From: a virus | Direction: 5' to 3' (one strand) | IMG/VR virus record: IMGVR_UViG_3300031857_000037 | Coordinates: 1-64,000 of that record | Length of the DNA stretch: 64,000 bases | In this document: positions 6,974 to 15,876 of the stretch, one piece after another | Numbering within the stretch: position 1 is the first letter of the stretch | Layout of the letters: each line of letters starts with the position of its first letter | Made by a program: the position numbers and the translations under genes | Notes under the pieces: model-generated | Database searches by the model: none | The model's input: the letters and a program-made list of their open reading frames with translations, nothing else | What the model was told of the DNA's origin: nothing

Positions 6974-8140
6974 ATGATGAATCAAAAATTAATTGATAAT
7001 AACTATATTGTCCTGTCAAATTTTATTTCAAAAGAAAGGGCGTTAAGTCTTTCTTCTGAATTTTTAAAACATTGCGAAGAAAACAATATAGAAGGAGATC
7101 CTCAGGCTCCAAATTCATATTCTGCATATAATTACATATCATTTCTGGAATTACTCTGTGAAAAAACTACGGTAATCTCTTCGGCAATTGGCGAAACAGT
7201 TTTACCTACCTATGCATATTCTAGGGTATATAAAAAAGGAAGTGAATTAAAAAAACATATAGATAGAGATGCTTGTGAGATATCATTAACTCTTCATCTA
7301 CATGGAGATGTTGCTTGGCCTATATGGATTGAAACTTCTTCTGGGGAAACTCGTTGTGTGCAATTAAATCCCGGAGATGCTATGATCTATATGGGAAAAA
7401 TTGCTCCACATTGGAGAGAACCTTTCAGTGGAGAATGGTATAGTCAAGTATTCCTGCATTATGTTAGAAGTCGTGGAGATTGTTCATATGCATATTTTGA
7501 CAAAGATAGTGAGAAAACTAAACCAGTAGTTGAAGAAATTAATATTCCTACTGAAACAAAAATAATGTCTTCTAGAGCTAAAAAATCTTTAGAAGACTAC
7601 ATCTTTACGTTGGATAATATTGTTCCATCGGAATTGTGTGATAGAATTTTAAAAGAATATTCTGAATGTAGTTTTTGGACTCCTACAAGCGTTGGTGATG
7701 GTAATGTAAATAATCAGATTAGAAATTGCGATACTATTAGTATTTCTGAACAACTAGTAATTGAAAAAAATTTCGACGTTAGGAAAAGAATAGACGAAGA
7801 TTTTTATCTTTGCGCTTCAAAAGCAATCAATGAATATAGAAATTTATTTCCTGAAGTTGCCTCGGAGATTGATACTGGATACGGATTACTGAGATATAAA
7901 GAAGGACAGTTTTATGTTCAACACACAGATTCTTTTAAGAGTCAACAAAGATCAGTGAGTTGTTCTTTCATGTTAAATGATGATTATGAGGGTGGTGAGT
8001 TTGCATTTTTTGATAGAGAAATTGTAATAAAAGGATTAAAAGGATCTATAGTAATGTTCCCATCCAATTTCATGTATCCACATGAAATTATGCCAGTAAC
8101 TTCTGGTACTCGTTACTCAATTATTACTTGGTATGTCTGA
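6974..8140 (+). CDS. tandem-domain 2-oxoglutarate/Fe(II) oxygenase
   Basis: 388 residues in two halves, each with its own facial triad. Domain 1 has H95-x-D97 (KKHIDRDA) and H146 (IAPHWREP). Domain 2 has H317-x-D319 (QHTDS), H370 (YPHEI) and R380 (SGTRYSIITW), the prolyl-4-hydroxylase pattern with an Arg for 2-oxoglutarate. Known relatives hydroxylate protein side chains or small molecules. The gene overlaps the first GT25 gene by 8 bases. That pairing is notable because GT25 includes enzymes that glycosylate hydroxylysine after 2OG hydroxylation. The substrate is not known, and two active sites in one chain could act in sequence. Confidence 0.8.
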   Translation: MMNQKLIDNNYIVLSNFISKERALSLSSEFLKHCEENNIEGDPQAPNSYSAYNYISFLELLCEKTTVISSAIGETVLPTYAYSRVYKKGSELKKHIDRDACEISLTLHLHGDVAWPIWIETSSGETRCVQLNPGDAMIYMGKIAPHWREPFSGEWYSQVFLHYVRSRGDCSYAYFDKDSEKTKPVVEEINIPTETKIMSSRAKKSLEDYIFTLDNIVPSELCDRILKEYSECSFWTPTSVGDGNVNNQIRNCDTISISEQLVIEKNFDVRKRIDEDFYLCASKAINEYRNLFPEVASEIDTGYGLLRYKEGQFYVQHTDSFKSQQRSVSCSFMLNDDYEGGEFAFFDREIVIKGLKGSIVMFPSNFMYPHEIMPVTSGTRYSIITWYV

Positions 8141-8927
8141 GAAACTTGTAGGAATTCCAAGTATTTACTATCTAAATCTAGACTCTGAATTAGATAGAAG
8201 GGAATACATGGAAAAACAATTTGAGAGGTGGAATATCAATAATGTAACAAGATTTTCTGGATCAAATTATCTTGTAGAAAATTATGATCATTGGAAAAAT
8301 ATCTTACATTTTCCTGAAAAAATTAAAGATAGACAACATCAATTAGCAGCTTCTATCACTCTATCAACCCTAGAAATGGTCAGACATTGGTTAGAAACAA
8401 CCGATGAAGACCATTTAATTTTATTTGAAGATGATTATGATTTAAATCTAATTGAATACTGGCATTTTGATTGGAATTATTTGATGAAAAAAATTCCATA
8501 CGATTGGGATTGTATTCAGTTGGGGTATGAATCATCTCATTATGTTAAATTTTTCCTTCACCCTAAGGATAAGACTAGTGCGTATGGGCCGGTATTAATT
8601 AATAGACACTTCGCTCAGAAATTAATCAATTTACACTACTTTAAGGGTAAGTACTTGTTGATTCGTAAGTATGGTTCTTATCCATATAATACTGGATACC
8701 GAGTTGTTTCATTGGATGATTTTGTTTGTTTTTTGGGAAAAACATATCAGTTGCCGTTAATAACTCAAAATCCACATCTAGATAAAGTATCAAAAAAACA
8801 TCATTTTCTTTGCAAAGAAATCTATTATGATTGGTGGCAAAATAAAAGAGATAATTTTACTTTGGATGATTTTTTTTCTTATGGTAAACCAAATGATTAT
8901 GAAATGACTGAAAAAGTAAATTACTAA
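8133..8927 (+). CDS. GT25-family glycosyltransferase, copy 1
   Basis: 264 residues. It begins IPSIYYLNLDSELDRREYME, the NLDxxxDRR opening of GT25 (LPS and collagen-type galactosyltransferases). The acidic metal and nucleotide-sugar motif FEDDYDLN lies near residue 98. The C-terminal WWQNKRDNFTLDDFFSYGKP is shared by the four copies in this window. Cytoplasmic, no signal peptide. The start overlaps the 2OG oxygenase. Donor and acceptor are unknown. Confidence 0.8.
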   Translation: MSEKLVGIPSIYYLNLDSELDRREYMEKQFERWNINNVTRFSGSNYLVENYDHWKNILHFPEKIKDRQHQLAASITLSTLEMVRHWLETTDEDHLILFEDDYDLNLIEYWHFDWNYLMKKIPYDWDCIQLGYESSHYVKFFLHPKDKTSAYGPVLINRHFAQKLINLHYFKGKYLLIRKYGSYPYNTGYRVVSLDDFVCFLGKTYQLPLITQNPHLDKVSKKHHFLCKEIYYDWWQNKRDNFTLDDFFSYGKPNDYEMTEKVNY

Positions 8928-9751
8928 TGTCTACCAACCCTAAGTTAAAAAATCTTCCTCCAATATATTACTTTAATCTGGATCACAGAAAAGATCGTAA
9001 AGAATATATTGAAAAACAATTTTTAGATCATGGAATAACAAACTATCATAGAGTTAATTCTTCTAGATATTCTGTAGAAAATTATAAGGATTGGAGATCC
9101 AAAGTAGTAACTGACAAACTTAGAACTCAGGTGTGGTTTCTAGCTACCCTAATTGATAGAATACATGGTATAATTGATTGGTATGAATCTAATATTTCTG
9201 AAACCTGTCTAATAGTTGAAGATGATTTTTGTTTAGATCCAGTTGAGTACTGGAACTTTGATTGGAAAACTTTTGTCGATAATCTACCTTGTACCTGGGA
9301 GTGCGTCCAACTTCACATTATTGGAGAGAAATTCATTAGAATGAATCTGTCTAAGTGGACTGTAAACAATCACTCCACAGGATGTATACTTATTAATAGA
9401 TCATATGCAAAAAAATTAATTGATCTTCATTACATAGAAGGTAAATTTAAATTATATTCTAACTATGGATATAGTAAAAAATGGCCAGAATATCATTATC
9501 AATCAGTAGATTTTGTTTTATACCAAATAGGAGTTACATATTCAATTCCAATCTTTACCACCAACTACAACTTCATAAGTGATGGGTATAGGAATGGAAA
9601 AATAAATTATATGGCTAAAAATTCTGATCAATTAGTTTTAGATTGGTGGAAAAATAAGTCTCCAGATTACACATTAGATGATGTTTTTTATTTAAATTCA
9701 ATTAAAAGAAAGGAATTAATTATAGAAGTTAATCATGAATTTGAAGGATAA
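8927..9751 (+). CDS. GT25-family glycosyltransferase, copy 2
   Basis: 274 residues, starting by TAATG overlap. NLDHRKDRKEYIEKQF is at the N-terminus and VEDDFCLD is the acidic motif. The C-terminus (WWKNKSPDYTLDDVFYL) lacks the YGKPND tail found in the other three copies. Clear homology with divergent loops suggests an old duplication with altered acceptor or donor. Confidence 0.75.
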   Translation: MSTNPKLKNLPPIYYFNLDHRKDRKEYIEKQFLDHGITNYHRVNSSRYSVENYKDWRSKVVTDKLRTQVWFLATLIDRIHGIIDWYESNISETCLIVEDDFCLDPVEYWNFDWKTFVDNLPCTWECVQLHIIGEKFIRMNLSKWTVNNHSTGCILINRSYAKKLIDLHYIEGKFKLYSNYGYSKKWPEYHYQSVDFVLYQIGVTYSIPIFTTNYNFISDGYRNGKINYMAKNSDQLVLDWWKNKSPDYTLDDVFYLNSIKRKELIIEVNHEFEG

Positions 9752-10601
9752 ATTAAAAGGCCTACCCCCAATTATTTTGGCTACAATTGATGAAAGGCCA
9801 GATAGACAGGAATATGCTGAAATTCAGTATGATTATTGGGGTATTAAAAATTATACAAAAGTTTCTGGGTCAAAGTATCAACTTTCAACATATGAAGATT
9901 GGAAAGATTTGGTTATCTTGAATCCATTTGAAGAATATCATAGAAAAAATCATCATATTGCAGAAATTTCCATAACTCTGGCTCACTTAATCAATATAAA
10001 AAATTGGTTAGAAACTACTAATGATCCATATGTAATTATCATGGAAGATGATTATGATTTAAATTTTATTGATTATTGGCATTTTGACTGGGAACATCTA
10101 ATGAATAATATCCCATATGATTGGGATTGTATTCAAATGACTTTCGAGAATGAGGAGTGTATGCCATGTTTTTTGCATCCAATTCTAAGTGGACATGACA
10201 CTGGTGCTTCTTTAATTAATAGGAGATATGCAGAAAAAATTATAAGTCTTCACTATAAAGATGGTAAATTTGATTTATCACAGAAAATTTCTAACTACAA
10301 ATGGTCAAGTCAAGGTATAAAAACCTTTGAAGGTTTGGGAATGCCCAATTTTACAACGGATTATTTTCTAGGTCATAACGGAAAAACATATTGTATTCCA
10401 CTTTTTTCAGTAAATCCTGGTTTTGGTAGTTGGGCTCAAAATATTGATAGAAGAGAGGAGAGAGTGGATTTAGCTTTTTCTTATAAGGCTTGTAAAAAGT
10501 GGTGGACTGAATTGAGAGATCAGTATACACTCGAAGAATTCTTTACTTATGGTAAACCAAATGATAGAATAATTTTACCAAGTGAATTTGAAAATGTTTG
10601 A
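9735..10601 (+). CDS. GT25-family glycosyltransferase, copy 3
   Basis: 288 residues overlapping copy 2 by 17 bases. The opening is changed to ATIDERPDRQEYAEIQY, so the usual NLD Asn-Leu-Asp is TID here. The acidic motif MEDDYDLN and the ending WWTELRDQYTLEEFFTYGKP are kept. It has an insertion near residues 170-215 compared with copy 1. Probably active, but the altered N-terminal motif is worth noting. Confidence 0.75.
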   Translation: MNLKDKLKGLPPIILATIDERPDRQEYAEIQYDYWGIKNYTKVSGSKYQLSTYEDWKDLVILNPFEEYHRKNHHIAEISITLAHLINIKNWLETTNDPYVIIMEDDYDLNFIDYWHFDWEHLMNNIPYDWDCIQMTFENEECMPCFLHPILSGHDTGASLINRRYAEKIISLHYKDGKFDLSQKISNYKWSSQGIKTFEGLGMPNFTTDYFLGHNGKTYCIPLFSVNPGFGSWAQNIDRREERVDLAFSYKACKKWWTELRDQYTLEEFFTYGKPNDRIILPSEFENV

Positions 10602-11181
10602 GTACGTTACCGAGTTTGAATCACAAATTGCTGAGTTTTTTGGAGCTCCTTATGCAGTAGCTACTGATTCATGTACTCATGCATTAGAACTTTGTTTGAG
10701 ACATACTAGGCAAGATCATATTACAATTCCAACCAGAACATATATTTCGGTTCCGATGACTTGTATGAAACTTGGATTAAATTGGAATTGGAAAGAAGAA
10801 GAGTGGTCTGATTATTATCACTTAGGAAATACTACAATTGTTGATGCTGCTGTTCTTTGGGGTAAAAATACGTATCTATCGAACACATTTATGTGTTTAA
10901 GTTTTCAGTTCAAAAAACATTTGAACCTAGGAAGAGGTGGTGCAATTCTGTTGCAAAACAAAGAGGATTATGATACACTTAAAAAAATGTCTTATGATGG
11001 TCGTGATCTCAGTCGTCCATGGGCCGAACAAGACATAGATACTATCGGGTATCATTATTACATGACTCCTGAGGTGGCCAAAACGGGAATTGAATTACTA
11101 AATGAGCGGAAAAAAACTCCCGGTAAAAAATGGAGCCACAGGGATTACCCAGATTTGAGAGAAATGTCAGTGTTCAAATGA
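10594..11181 (+). CDS. half-length DegT/DnrJ/EryC1/StrS-type aminotransferase
   Basis: 195 residues from the ATG at 10594 (MFEYVTEFESQIAEFFG). Family hallmarks are ATDSCTHALELCL (cofactor phosphate region), IPTRTYISVP, the Asp-Ala of VDAA, and SFQFKKHLNLGRGG with the likely pyridoxal-phosphate lysine at K108. The sequence ends just after the MTPEVAKTGIEL segment. Typical members are about 370 residues, so the whole C-terminal domain is absent. The stop is clean (ATGA overlap with the next gene) and no continuation is visible in other frames. It may work as a mini-enzyme or only bind the sugar. Confidence 0.75.
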   Translation: MFEYVTEFESQIAEFFGAPYAVATDSCTHALELCLRHTRQDHITIPTRTYISVPMTCMKLGLNWNWKEEEWSDYYHLGNTTIVDAAVLWGKNTYLSNTFMCLSFQFKKHLNLGRGGAILLQNKEDYDTLKKMSYDGRDLSRPWAEQDIDTIGYHYYMTPEVAKTGIELLNERKKTPGKKWSHRDYPDLREMSVFK

Positions 11182-11690
11182 TCAATCATATAACCCCTAA
11201 TTGGGACATTAAGGATTTTTACGACCTTAACTACGAATTATCTACACATAAAGATGAAGAGTTGGTAAATCAGTATTTAAGTTCTGGACATAATAAAGAA
11301 AAATTGTCCATTTATAAGTATCAGTTACCAAATCCTATGCCAAAATGTGTAGATGAGTATATCATTCCACATTTTGACTTTTTGGATAAAGTGGCTGCTG
11401 CAGTTAATTACTTTAAACCTGGTCAATATCTACCTCTTCACACGGATTTATTTGGAAAGTATGTAGAAATCAATAATATTGGTTCCGAAAACGTAATAAG
11501 ATGTATGGTAATGTTGGAAGATAATTCTCCAGGTCAAATTTTACAAATTAAAGATACTGCATATTCTACATGGAAGGCTGGAGATTGTTTCTATTGGGAT
11601 TATCATGAAATACATGCTTTTTATAATTTCAGTATGAAAGATAGGTACGCGATTCAAATTACGGGAGTTAAAAATGAAAAGTCAAAATGA
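11178..11690 (+). CDS. 2OG-Fe(II) oxygenase / aspartyl-hydroxylase-like protein
   Basis: 170 residues from the ATG at 11178, coupled by ATGA to the aminotransferase. The facial triad is readable as H88-x-D90 (LPLHTDLF) and H146 (HEIHAFYN), with R156 (KDRYAIQI) placed to bind 2-oxoglutarate. The TWKAGDCFYWD turn before the second His is typical of the double-stranded beta-helix. Position inside the tailoring cluster suggests a sugar, cofactor or protein side-chain hydroxylase. Confidence 0.7.
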   Translation: MINHITPNWDIKDFYDLNYELSTHKDEELVNQYLSSGHNKEKLSIYKYQLPNPMPKCVDEYIIPHFDFLDKVAAAVNYFKPGQYLPLHTDLFGKYVEINNIGSENVIRCMVMLEDNSPGQILQIKDTAYSTWKAGDCFYWDYHEIHAFYNFSMKDRYAIQITGVKNEKSK

Positions 11691-12636
11691 GTGGGGTAAA
11701 CTAAAAAAAGTGATAGTGGGAGTTGCGGATCATGCAAGAGTTCCCGAAATGGATTTGAGTGTCCGTACAATCAACTATGCAGATAGAAAAGACGTTTCTG
11801 ATGTTCCAGTTGGATTATATCCTCAACAAGTTATAGACGAAGCCAATGAAGATTTGGAGCGTTTTGTTAATTTTTTACTTGGAGAGGGTGTAGAAGTTGT
11901 AAGACCGCAGAAAACTTCTACCGATTATTACAATTTTTGCCCAAGAGATGTTGTCTTTACTCATAAAGATTTGACTGTAACGACTCCTATGCCATTAAAG
12001 TGTAGAAAAAATGCATGGGAACCTCTGATTGATCTATTGGGAACTACTATTATTGTTCCATGTAAACATAATGAAGATCTTTACAATGAAAATTGTGTAG
12101 GAGATAAAGATGTTCTTGCTTTGACCGAAGTGACTCCCGCATTTGATGCTGCAAATGTTATTCGTGCAAACGATGATGTATTATATCTTGTTTCTAATAG
12201 TGGAAATGTGGAAGGCGCGAAGTTACTACAGGAAATGTTGAGGGATCGGGCAAAAGTTCACCTTTTACAAGGTGTTTATAGTTACATGCACATAGATACA
12301 ACAGTTGCGTTTCTTCGTGAAGGTTTAATGTTGTTAAATCCAGAACGAATTAAATCTGTCGATGTACTTCCAGAACCTTTTAGGAGTTGGGATGTAGTTT
12401 GGTGCCCAGAACCAGTAGATATTGGTTATCATCCTGGATATAATCACGCTTCAGAGTGGTGTAATATGAATCTTTTCAGTATTAATCCAAACTTGGTGGC
12501 TTTAGAAGAACATCAAGAACCCACTCGAAAAGAACTTGAAAAGTATGGAATAGAGTGTGCAATGTTACCCATGAGACACTCAAGAACATTGAGTGGATGT
12601 TTCCACTGTGTTACACTTGACCTTGAAAGAGAATAG
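11674..12636 (+). CDS. amidinotransferase (glycine / inosamine-phosphate amidinotransferase family)
   Basis: 320 residues. The opening EWGKLKKVIVG is the family N-terminus. The catalytic triad is visible as D158 (FDAANVIR), H206 (YMHIDTT) and C312 (SGCFHCVTLD). CPRDVVF at 89-95 matches the substrate-loop PRD. The family moves an amidino group from arginine to an amine, either on glycine or, as with StrB in streptomycin biosynthesis, on an amino-cyclitol. The StrS-type aminotransferase two genes upstream makes an amino-sugar or cyclitol acceptor plausible. All catalytic residues are present, so activity is likely. Confidence 0.85.
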   Translation: MKSQNEWGKLKKVIVGVADHARVPEMDLSVRTINYADRKDVSDVPVGLYPQQVIDEANEDLERFVNFLLGEGVEVVRPQKTSTDYYNFCPRDVVFTHKDLTVTTPMPLKCRKNAWEPLIDLLGTTIIVPCKHNEDLYNENCVGDKDVLALTEVTPAFDAANVIRANDDVLYLVSNSGNVEGAKLLQEMLRDRAKVHLLQGVYSYMHIDTTVAFLREGLMLLNPERIKSVDVLPEPFRSWDVVWCPEPVDIGYHPGYNHASEWCNMNLFSINPNLVALEEHQEPTRKELEKYGIECAMLPMRHSRTLSGCFHCVTLDLERE

Positions 12637-13493
12637 TGGACTTAGAAAATAAACTCAAGGGACTTCCTATGATTTATTATGTAAATCTAGATCACAGAGT
12701 CGATAGGAAAGAATGGATGGAAACTCAGTTTAGTGACTGGGGGATAACAAATTATCACAGAGTTTGTGCATCGAAATATGATGTTTCGAAATATGATGAG
12801 TGGAAGGATATAGTTGTAGAAGAAGGAATTCTTGAGTGTGTTTCCTTAATGTCAACTGCCGTAAACAATATAGAAACAATCGTTAATTGGTATGACACTC
12901 ATCCATCCGAAACTTGTATTATGATGGAGGATGATCTGTCTTTAGGGACAATAAAATATTGGAATTTTGACTGGACTTACTTTGAAAATAATCTACCAGA
13001 AAATTGGGAGTGTGTTCAACTTTATTTCTGTAGTACATATCATGAGGATGGACTGTCTTTCCCAATGTTTTTGCATAAAAGACATGATGCAGGTTCAGCC
13101 GCAGCATATTTGATAAATCGTTCATATGCAAAGAAAGTCAAAGATTTGATGTATCGTGATGGTAGGTACAAATTAACTTTTAACGATAACTCATTTCATA
13201 AAAGATACAGTAAAACTAATATAATACAAGACGCTAACTTATTTGACATCGGAATTACATATTCTATTCCTCTTTTCAATCTTAACATAAATTTGGGTGG
13301 TGATAATCAACAAAATGGAAACAAAATGTTTCCTATGGATATAATTTGTAGTCGATTAATAGGTGATTGGTGGAAGAATCATCATCATAAGTTTTCACTA
13401 GAAGATTTCTTCACTTATGGTAAACCCAATGATCATAAAATGACTTTAAAAGTGAAAATGGAATATATAATAAAATTTTTAGAAAAATGTTAA
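12636..13493 (+). CDS. GT25-family glycosyltransferase, copy 4
   Basis: 285 residues starting with GTG at 12636, which shares its G with the preceding TAG. NLDHRVDRKEWMETQF opens the domain, MEDDLSLG is the acidic motif, and the end is WWKNHHHKFSLEDFFTYGKP. It is separated from copies 1-3 by the aminotransferase, 2OG and amidinotransferase genes. This argues against a simple tandem array and suggests that each transferase acts at its own step. Confidence 0.75.
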   Translation: MDLENKLKGLPMIYYVNLDHRVDRKEWMETQFSDWGITNYHRVCASKYDVSKYDEWKDIVVEEGILECVSLMSTAVNNIETIVNWYDTHPSETCIMMEDDLSLGTIKYWNFDWTYFENNLPENWECVQLYFCSTYHEDGLSFPMFLHKRHDAGSAAAYLINRSYAKKVKDLMYRDGRYKLTFNDNSFHKRYSKTNIIQDANLFDIGITYSIPLFNLNINLGGDNQQNGNKMFPMDIICSRLIGDWWKNHHHKFSLEDFFTYGKPNDHKMTLKVKMEYIIKFLEKC

Positions 13494-14983
13494 TATTGAG
13501 TATTCATTTAGGTCATGATTCTTCCATATGTATTTTTAATAATGGTTGCGTAGAGAAATATTTTCTATTAGAGAGATTTACGAGAATAAAACATGATTAC
13601 GATAAAGATATAATATTAGAGTTGGTTGATAATATTTGTAGTGAATATAATGTCGATATACTTTGTATATCTAATTTTAATGATCATGATGATATCATAT
13701 TAAAAATTCTTGAAAAATGTAGGGAATTTAATATAAATGTTGAATTGATTATGCAATCGGATCACCATTTAAATCACGCTTCTCTTGCTTTTTATAATAG
13801 TGGTTTTGATGAAAGTCTTGTTATTGTTGCTGATGGAGCTGGGTCAACAATACAAGATAACTTGGTGGAAGTAGAAAGTGTGTTTTTGTTCAATCAAAAG
13901 AATAATACTTTAATTTATAAAAACGTTGTTGAAGAATCTTCTTTTGGTGTAGGGGGATTGTATGACATTGCAGCTGTAATGATTGGAAATACTCCAGATG
14001 ATTGCGGAAAAGCAATGGGACTTTCGTCGTATGGATCTTCAAATAATTTATTTGAAAATTTATTCTCGGAGAGTGGGTGGGATATAGAACCTATAAAAAA
14101 AGTAGAAATAGAAAATTACAAACTACATGCAGATTTTTGTTATGAAGTTCAACATCAAACTCAAAAAGTAATAGGAGACTTAATAGAAAATTATGTAAAA
14201 CAAACTGACGTTAAAAAAGTTTGCATTTCTGGTGGTTATGGTATGAATATAGTCGCAAATTACTATTATCTACAACGATTTCCTAACATACAATTTTATT
14301 TTGAACCATTGTGTAATGATAATGGTGTAAGCATTGGTGCAGCAATGAATACTTACGTTGAATTATCAAAAAAAATTCCAAATTCTATTGGAACAATATA
14401 TTTTCATGGATCACATTATGATCTTTCTTCATATAAAGGTACAACAACCTCAATAAAGGATATCGCCAATCTATTATATAAAAATAAGTCTGTTGGAGTT
14501 TATACGGGTCTTGCTGAAGTTGGACAAAGAGCATTAGGTAATAGATCTATCTTATTCAATCCACTAAATCAAAATGCAAAAGACATTGTAAATCAAATAA
14601 AAAAAAGAGAGTGGTATCGTCCTTTTGCTTGCATGGTATTGGAGGAAGATGCCAATGTTTATTTTGATATGGGAGATATAAAATCAAGTCCATTTATGAC
14701 CATATGTTTCCCAGTAAGGTCAAAGTATGTTAAAATAATACATGGAGTAACTCATATAGATAAAACGTGTAGAATTCAAACGGTTTCTAAAACAGATGGG
14801 TACTTGTATGAACTTTTACACGAATTTAAAAAACTATCTGGATATGGAATACTTTTGAATACTAGTTTTAATTTATCCGGAGAACCATTAGTGGAAACTC
14901 CAATGGATGCATTTAATACTTTAAACAATTCTTATTTGGATTATCTTTGGTTTGAAAAAACACGACAATTATTTAATAGCTGA
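13487..14983 (+). CDS. carbamoyltransferase, NodU/TobZ/CmcH family
   Basis: 498 residues, overlapping copy 4 by 7 bases. The N-terminal Kae1-like domain has LGHDSS (8-13), DHHLNHAS with H93/H97 (metal and carbamoyl-adenylate site), and VADGAGS (114-120). The YrdC-like C-terminal half has GQRALGNRS near 345, RPFACMV, THIDKTCRIQTV and NTSFNLSGEPLVETP near 457. The family uses carbamoyl phosphate and ATP to carbamoylate hydroxyls of Nod factors, tobramycin-type aminoglycosides and cephems. A decorated sugar is the natural candidate substrate here. Complete length and motifs. Confidence 0.9.
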   Translation: MLILSIHLGHDSSICIFNNGCVEKYFLLERFTRIKHDYDKDIILELVDNICSEYNVDILCISNFNDHDDIILKILEKCREFNINVELIMQSDHHLNHASLAFYNSGFDESLVIVADGAGSTIQDNLVEVESVFLFNQKNNTLIYKNVVEESSFGVGGLYDIAAVMIGNTPDDCGKAMGLSSYGSSNNLFENLFSESGWDIEPIKKVEIENYKLHADFCYEVQHQTQKVIGDLIENYVKQTDVKKVCISGGYGMNIVANYYYLQRFPNIQFYFEPLCNDNGVSIGAAMNTYVELSKKIPNSIGTIYFHGSHYDLSSYKGTTTSIKDIANLLYKNKSVGVYTGLAEVGQRALGNRSILFNPLNQNAKDIVNQIKKREWYRPFACMVLEEDANVYFDMGDIKSSPFMTICFPVRSKYVKIIHGVTHIDKTCRIQTVSKTDGYLYELLHEFKKLSGYGILLNTSFNLSGEPLVETPMDAFNTLNNSYLDYLWFEKTRQLFNS

Positions 14984-14984
14984 T

Positions 14985-15173
14985 ATGGAGAACAAACAAA
15001 TTCATGAATCTGGTCTCAACATTATTGAAAATCCAGATGGATCCTACGCATTTGAGTGGGATCCAAAAGACGAAAGATGGTCTTGGATGAATGGGTTGAC
15101 AGATTCACAAATCAAGTCTATAGTAGAAGACATAATTGCAAAACAGTCAGAGTTTGACGCAAATGACAAGTAA
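14985..15173 (+). CDS. hypothetical protein, 62 residues
   Basis: Preferred ATG at 14985, just after the carbamoyltransferase stop. It reads SGLNIIENPDGSYAFEWDP, then WMNGLTDSQIKSIVEDII. I recall similar short acidic proteins in cyanophages. Function unknown. Confidence 0.6.
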   Translation: MENKQIHESGLNIIENPDGSYAFEWDPKDERWSWMNGLTDSQIKSIVEDIIAKQSEFDANDK

Positions 15174-15876
15174 AGTGTGGGAAGTGATGAACGATCTTGA
15201 GATGATAACATCCAAGATTGTATCTGCTCGTGAGATTATTGATACCGCAGCAGAGGCAATTCAGAGAAATGAATATGATAAGGCAGAGACTCTTGCGATG
15301 GCAGCATATGAGTTTCTTGGATATTATCTGGATGAGTTTGATACAAAGTTCAAACTTGCCTGGCAGGAAACTGTAAAAAAACAAGATAAAGGATTTGAAG
15401 TAGATACCACACTTGATGATTGTATGCCACCTTGGGGTCATAGTGATTTAGAGTACGCATCTAAACACAAAGAACCTCTGAGTTGTGATAAAGATGATCC
15501 TTCCCCAGAATGTCAAGGCGCCTGGAATAGTTTCTGGGAAGATAATTATTATCAAGATTATATGATTTCTCGTAATGATCCGACTCGACTAAAGTATGAA
15601 TCGGGATGGGTTTATGAATCTCCTAATGGCGGAAAGACAATTACTAAACGTAAAGTTGGGTCTACTGAAAAGATTATTGTGAAAGAAGATAAGGTTGTTA
15701 AGTGGCAACTTCCTGTTGAGATGGATCCAAGTGGTGAATGCTTTGTTTTATTCCCAGATGATTTGTTAGAAGCAACAAATCTTAAAGAAGGTGATCAAGT
15801 AGAGTGGGTTGATAGGGGTGATGGATCCTATCTTCTTCGTAAGGTAAATGCACCACTCGGAATGGATGAGTGCTGA
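15163..15876 (+). CDS. conserved cyanophage protein with AbrB-like C-terminal domain
   Basis: 237 residues from the ATG at 15163. Residues 1-75 are helical. The middle is polar with several cysteines (DDCMPPWG, SCDKDDPSPEC). Residues about 183-235 read LPVEMDPSGECFVLFPDDLL, then LKEGDQVEWVDRGDGSYLL. This is the swapped-hairpin pattern of SpoVT/AbrB or MazE DNA-binding domains. A regulator or antitoxin-like role is possible. The domain assignment rests on pattern only. Confidence 0.6.
   Translation: MTSKVWEVMNDLEMITSKIVSAREIIDTAAEAIQRNEYDKAETLAMAAYEFLGYYLDEFDTKFKLAWQETVKKQDKGFEVDTTLDDCMPPWGHSDLEYASKHKEPLSCDKDDPSPECQGAWNSFWEDNYYQDYMISRNDPTRLKYESGWVYESPNGGKTITKRKVGSTEKIIVKEDKVVKWQLPVEMDPSGECFVLFPDDLLEATNLKEGDQVEWVDRGDGSYLLRKVNAPLGMDEC

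Noticed and set aside
12919-13131. 70-residue minus-strand frame opposite GT25 copy 4
   Set aside because: Antisense shadow with no start signal; GT25 motifs on the plus strand cover it.
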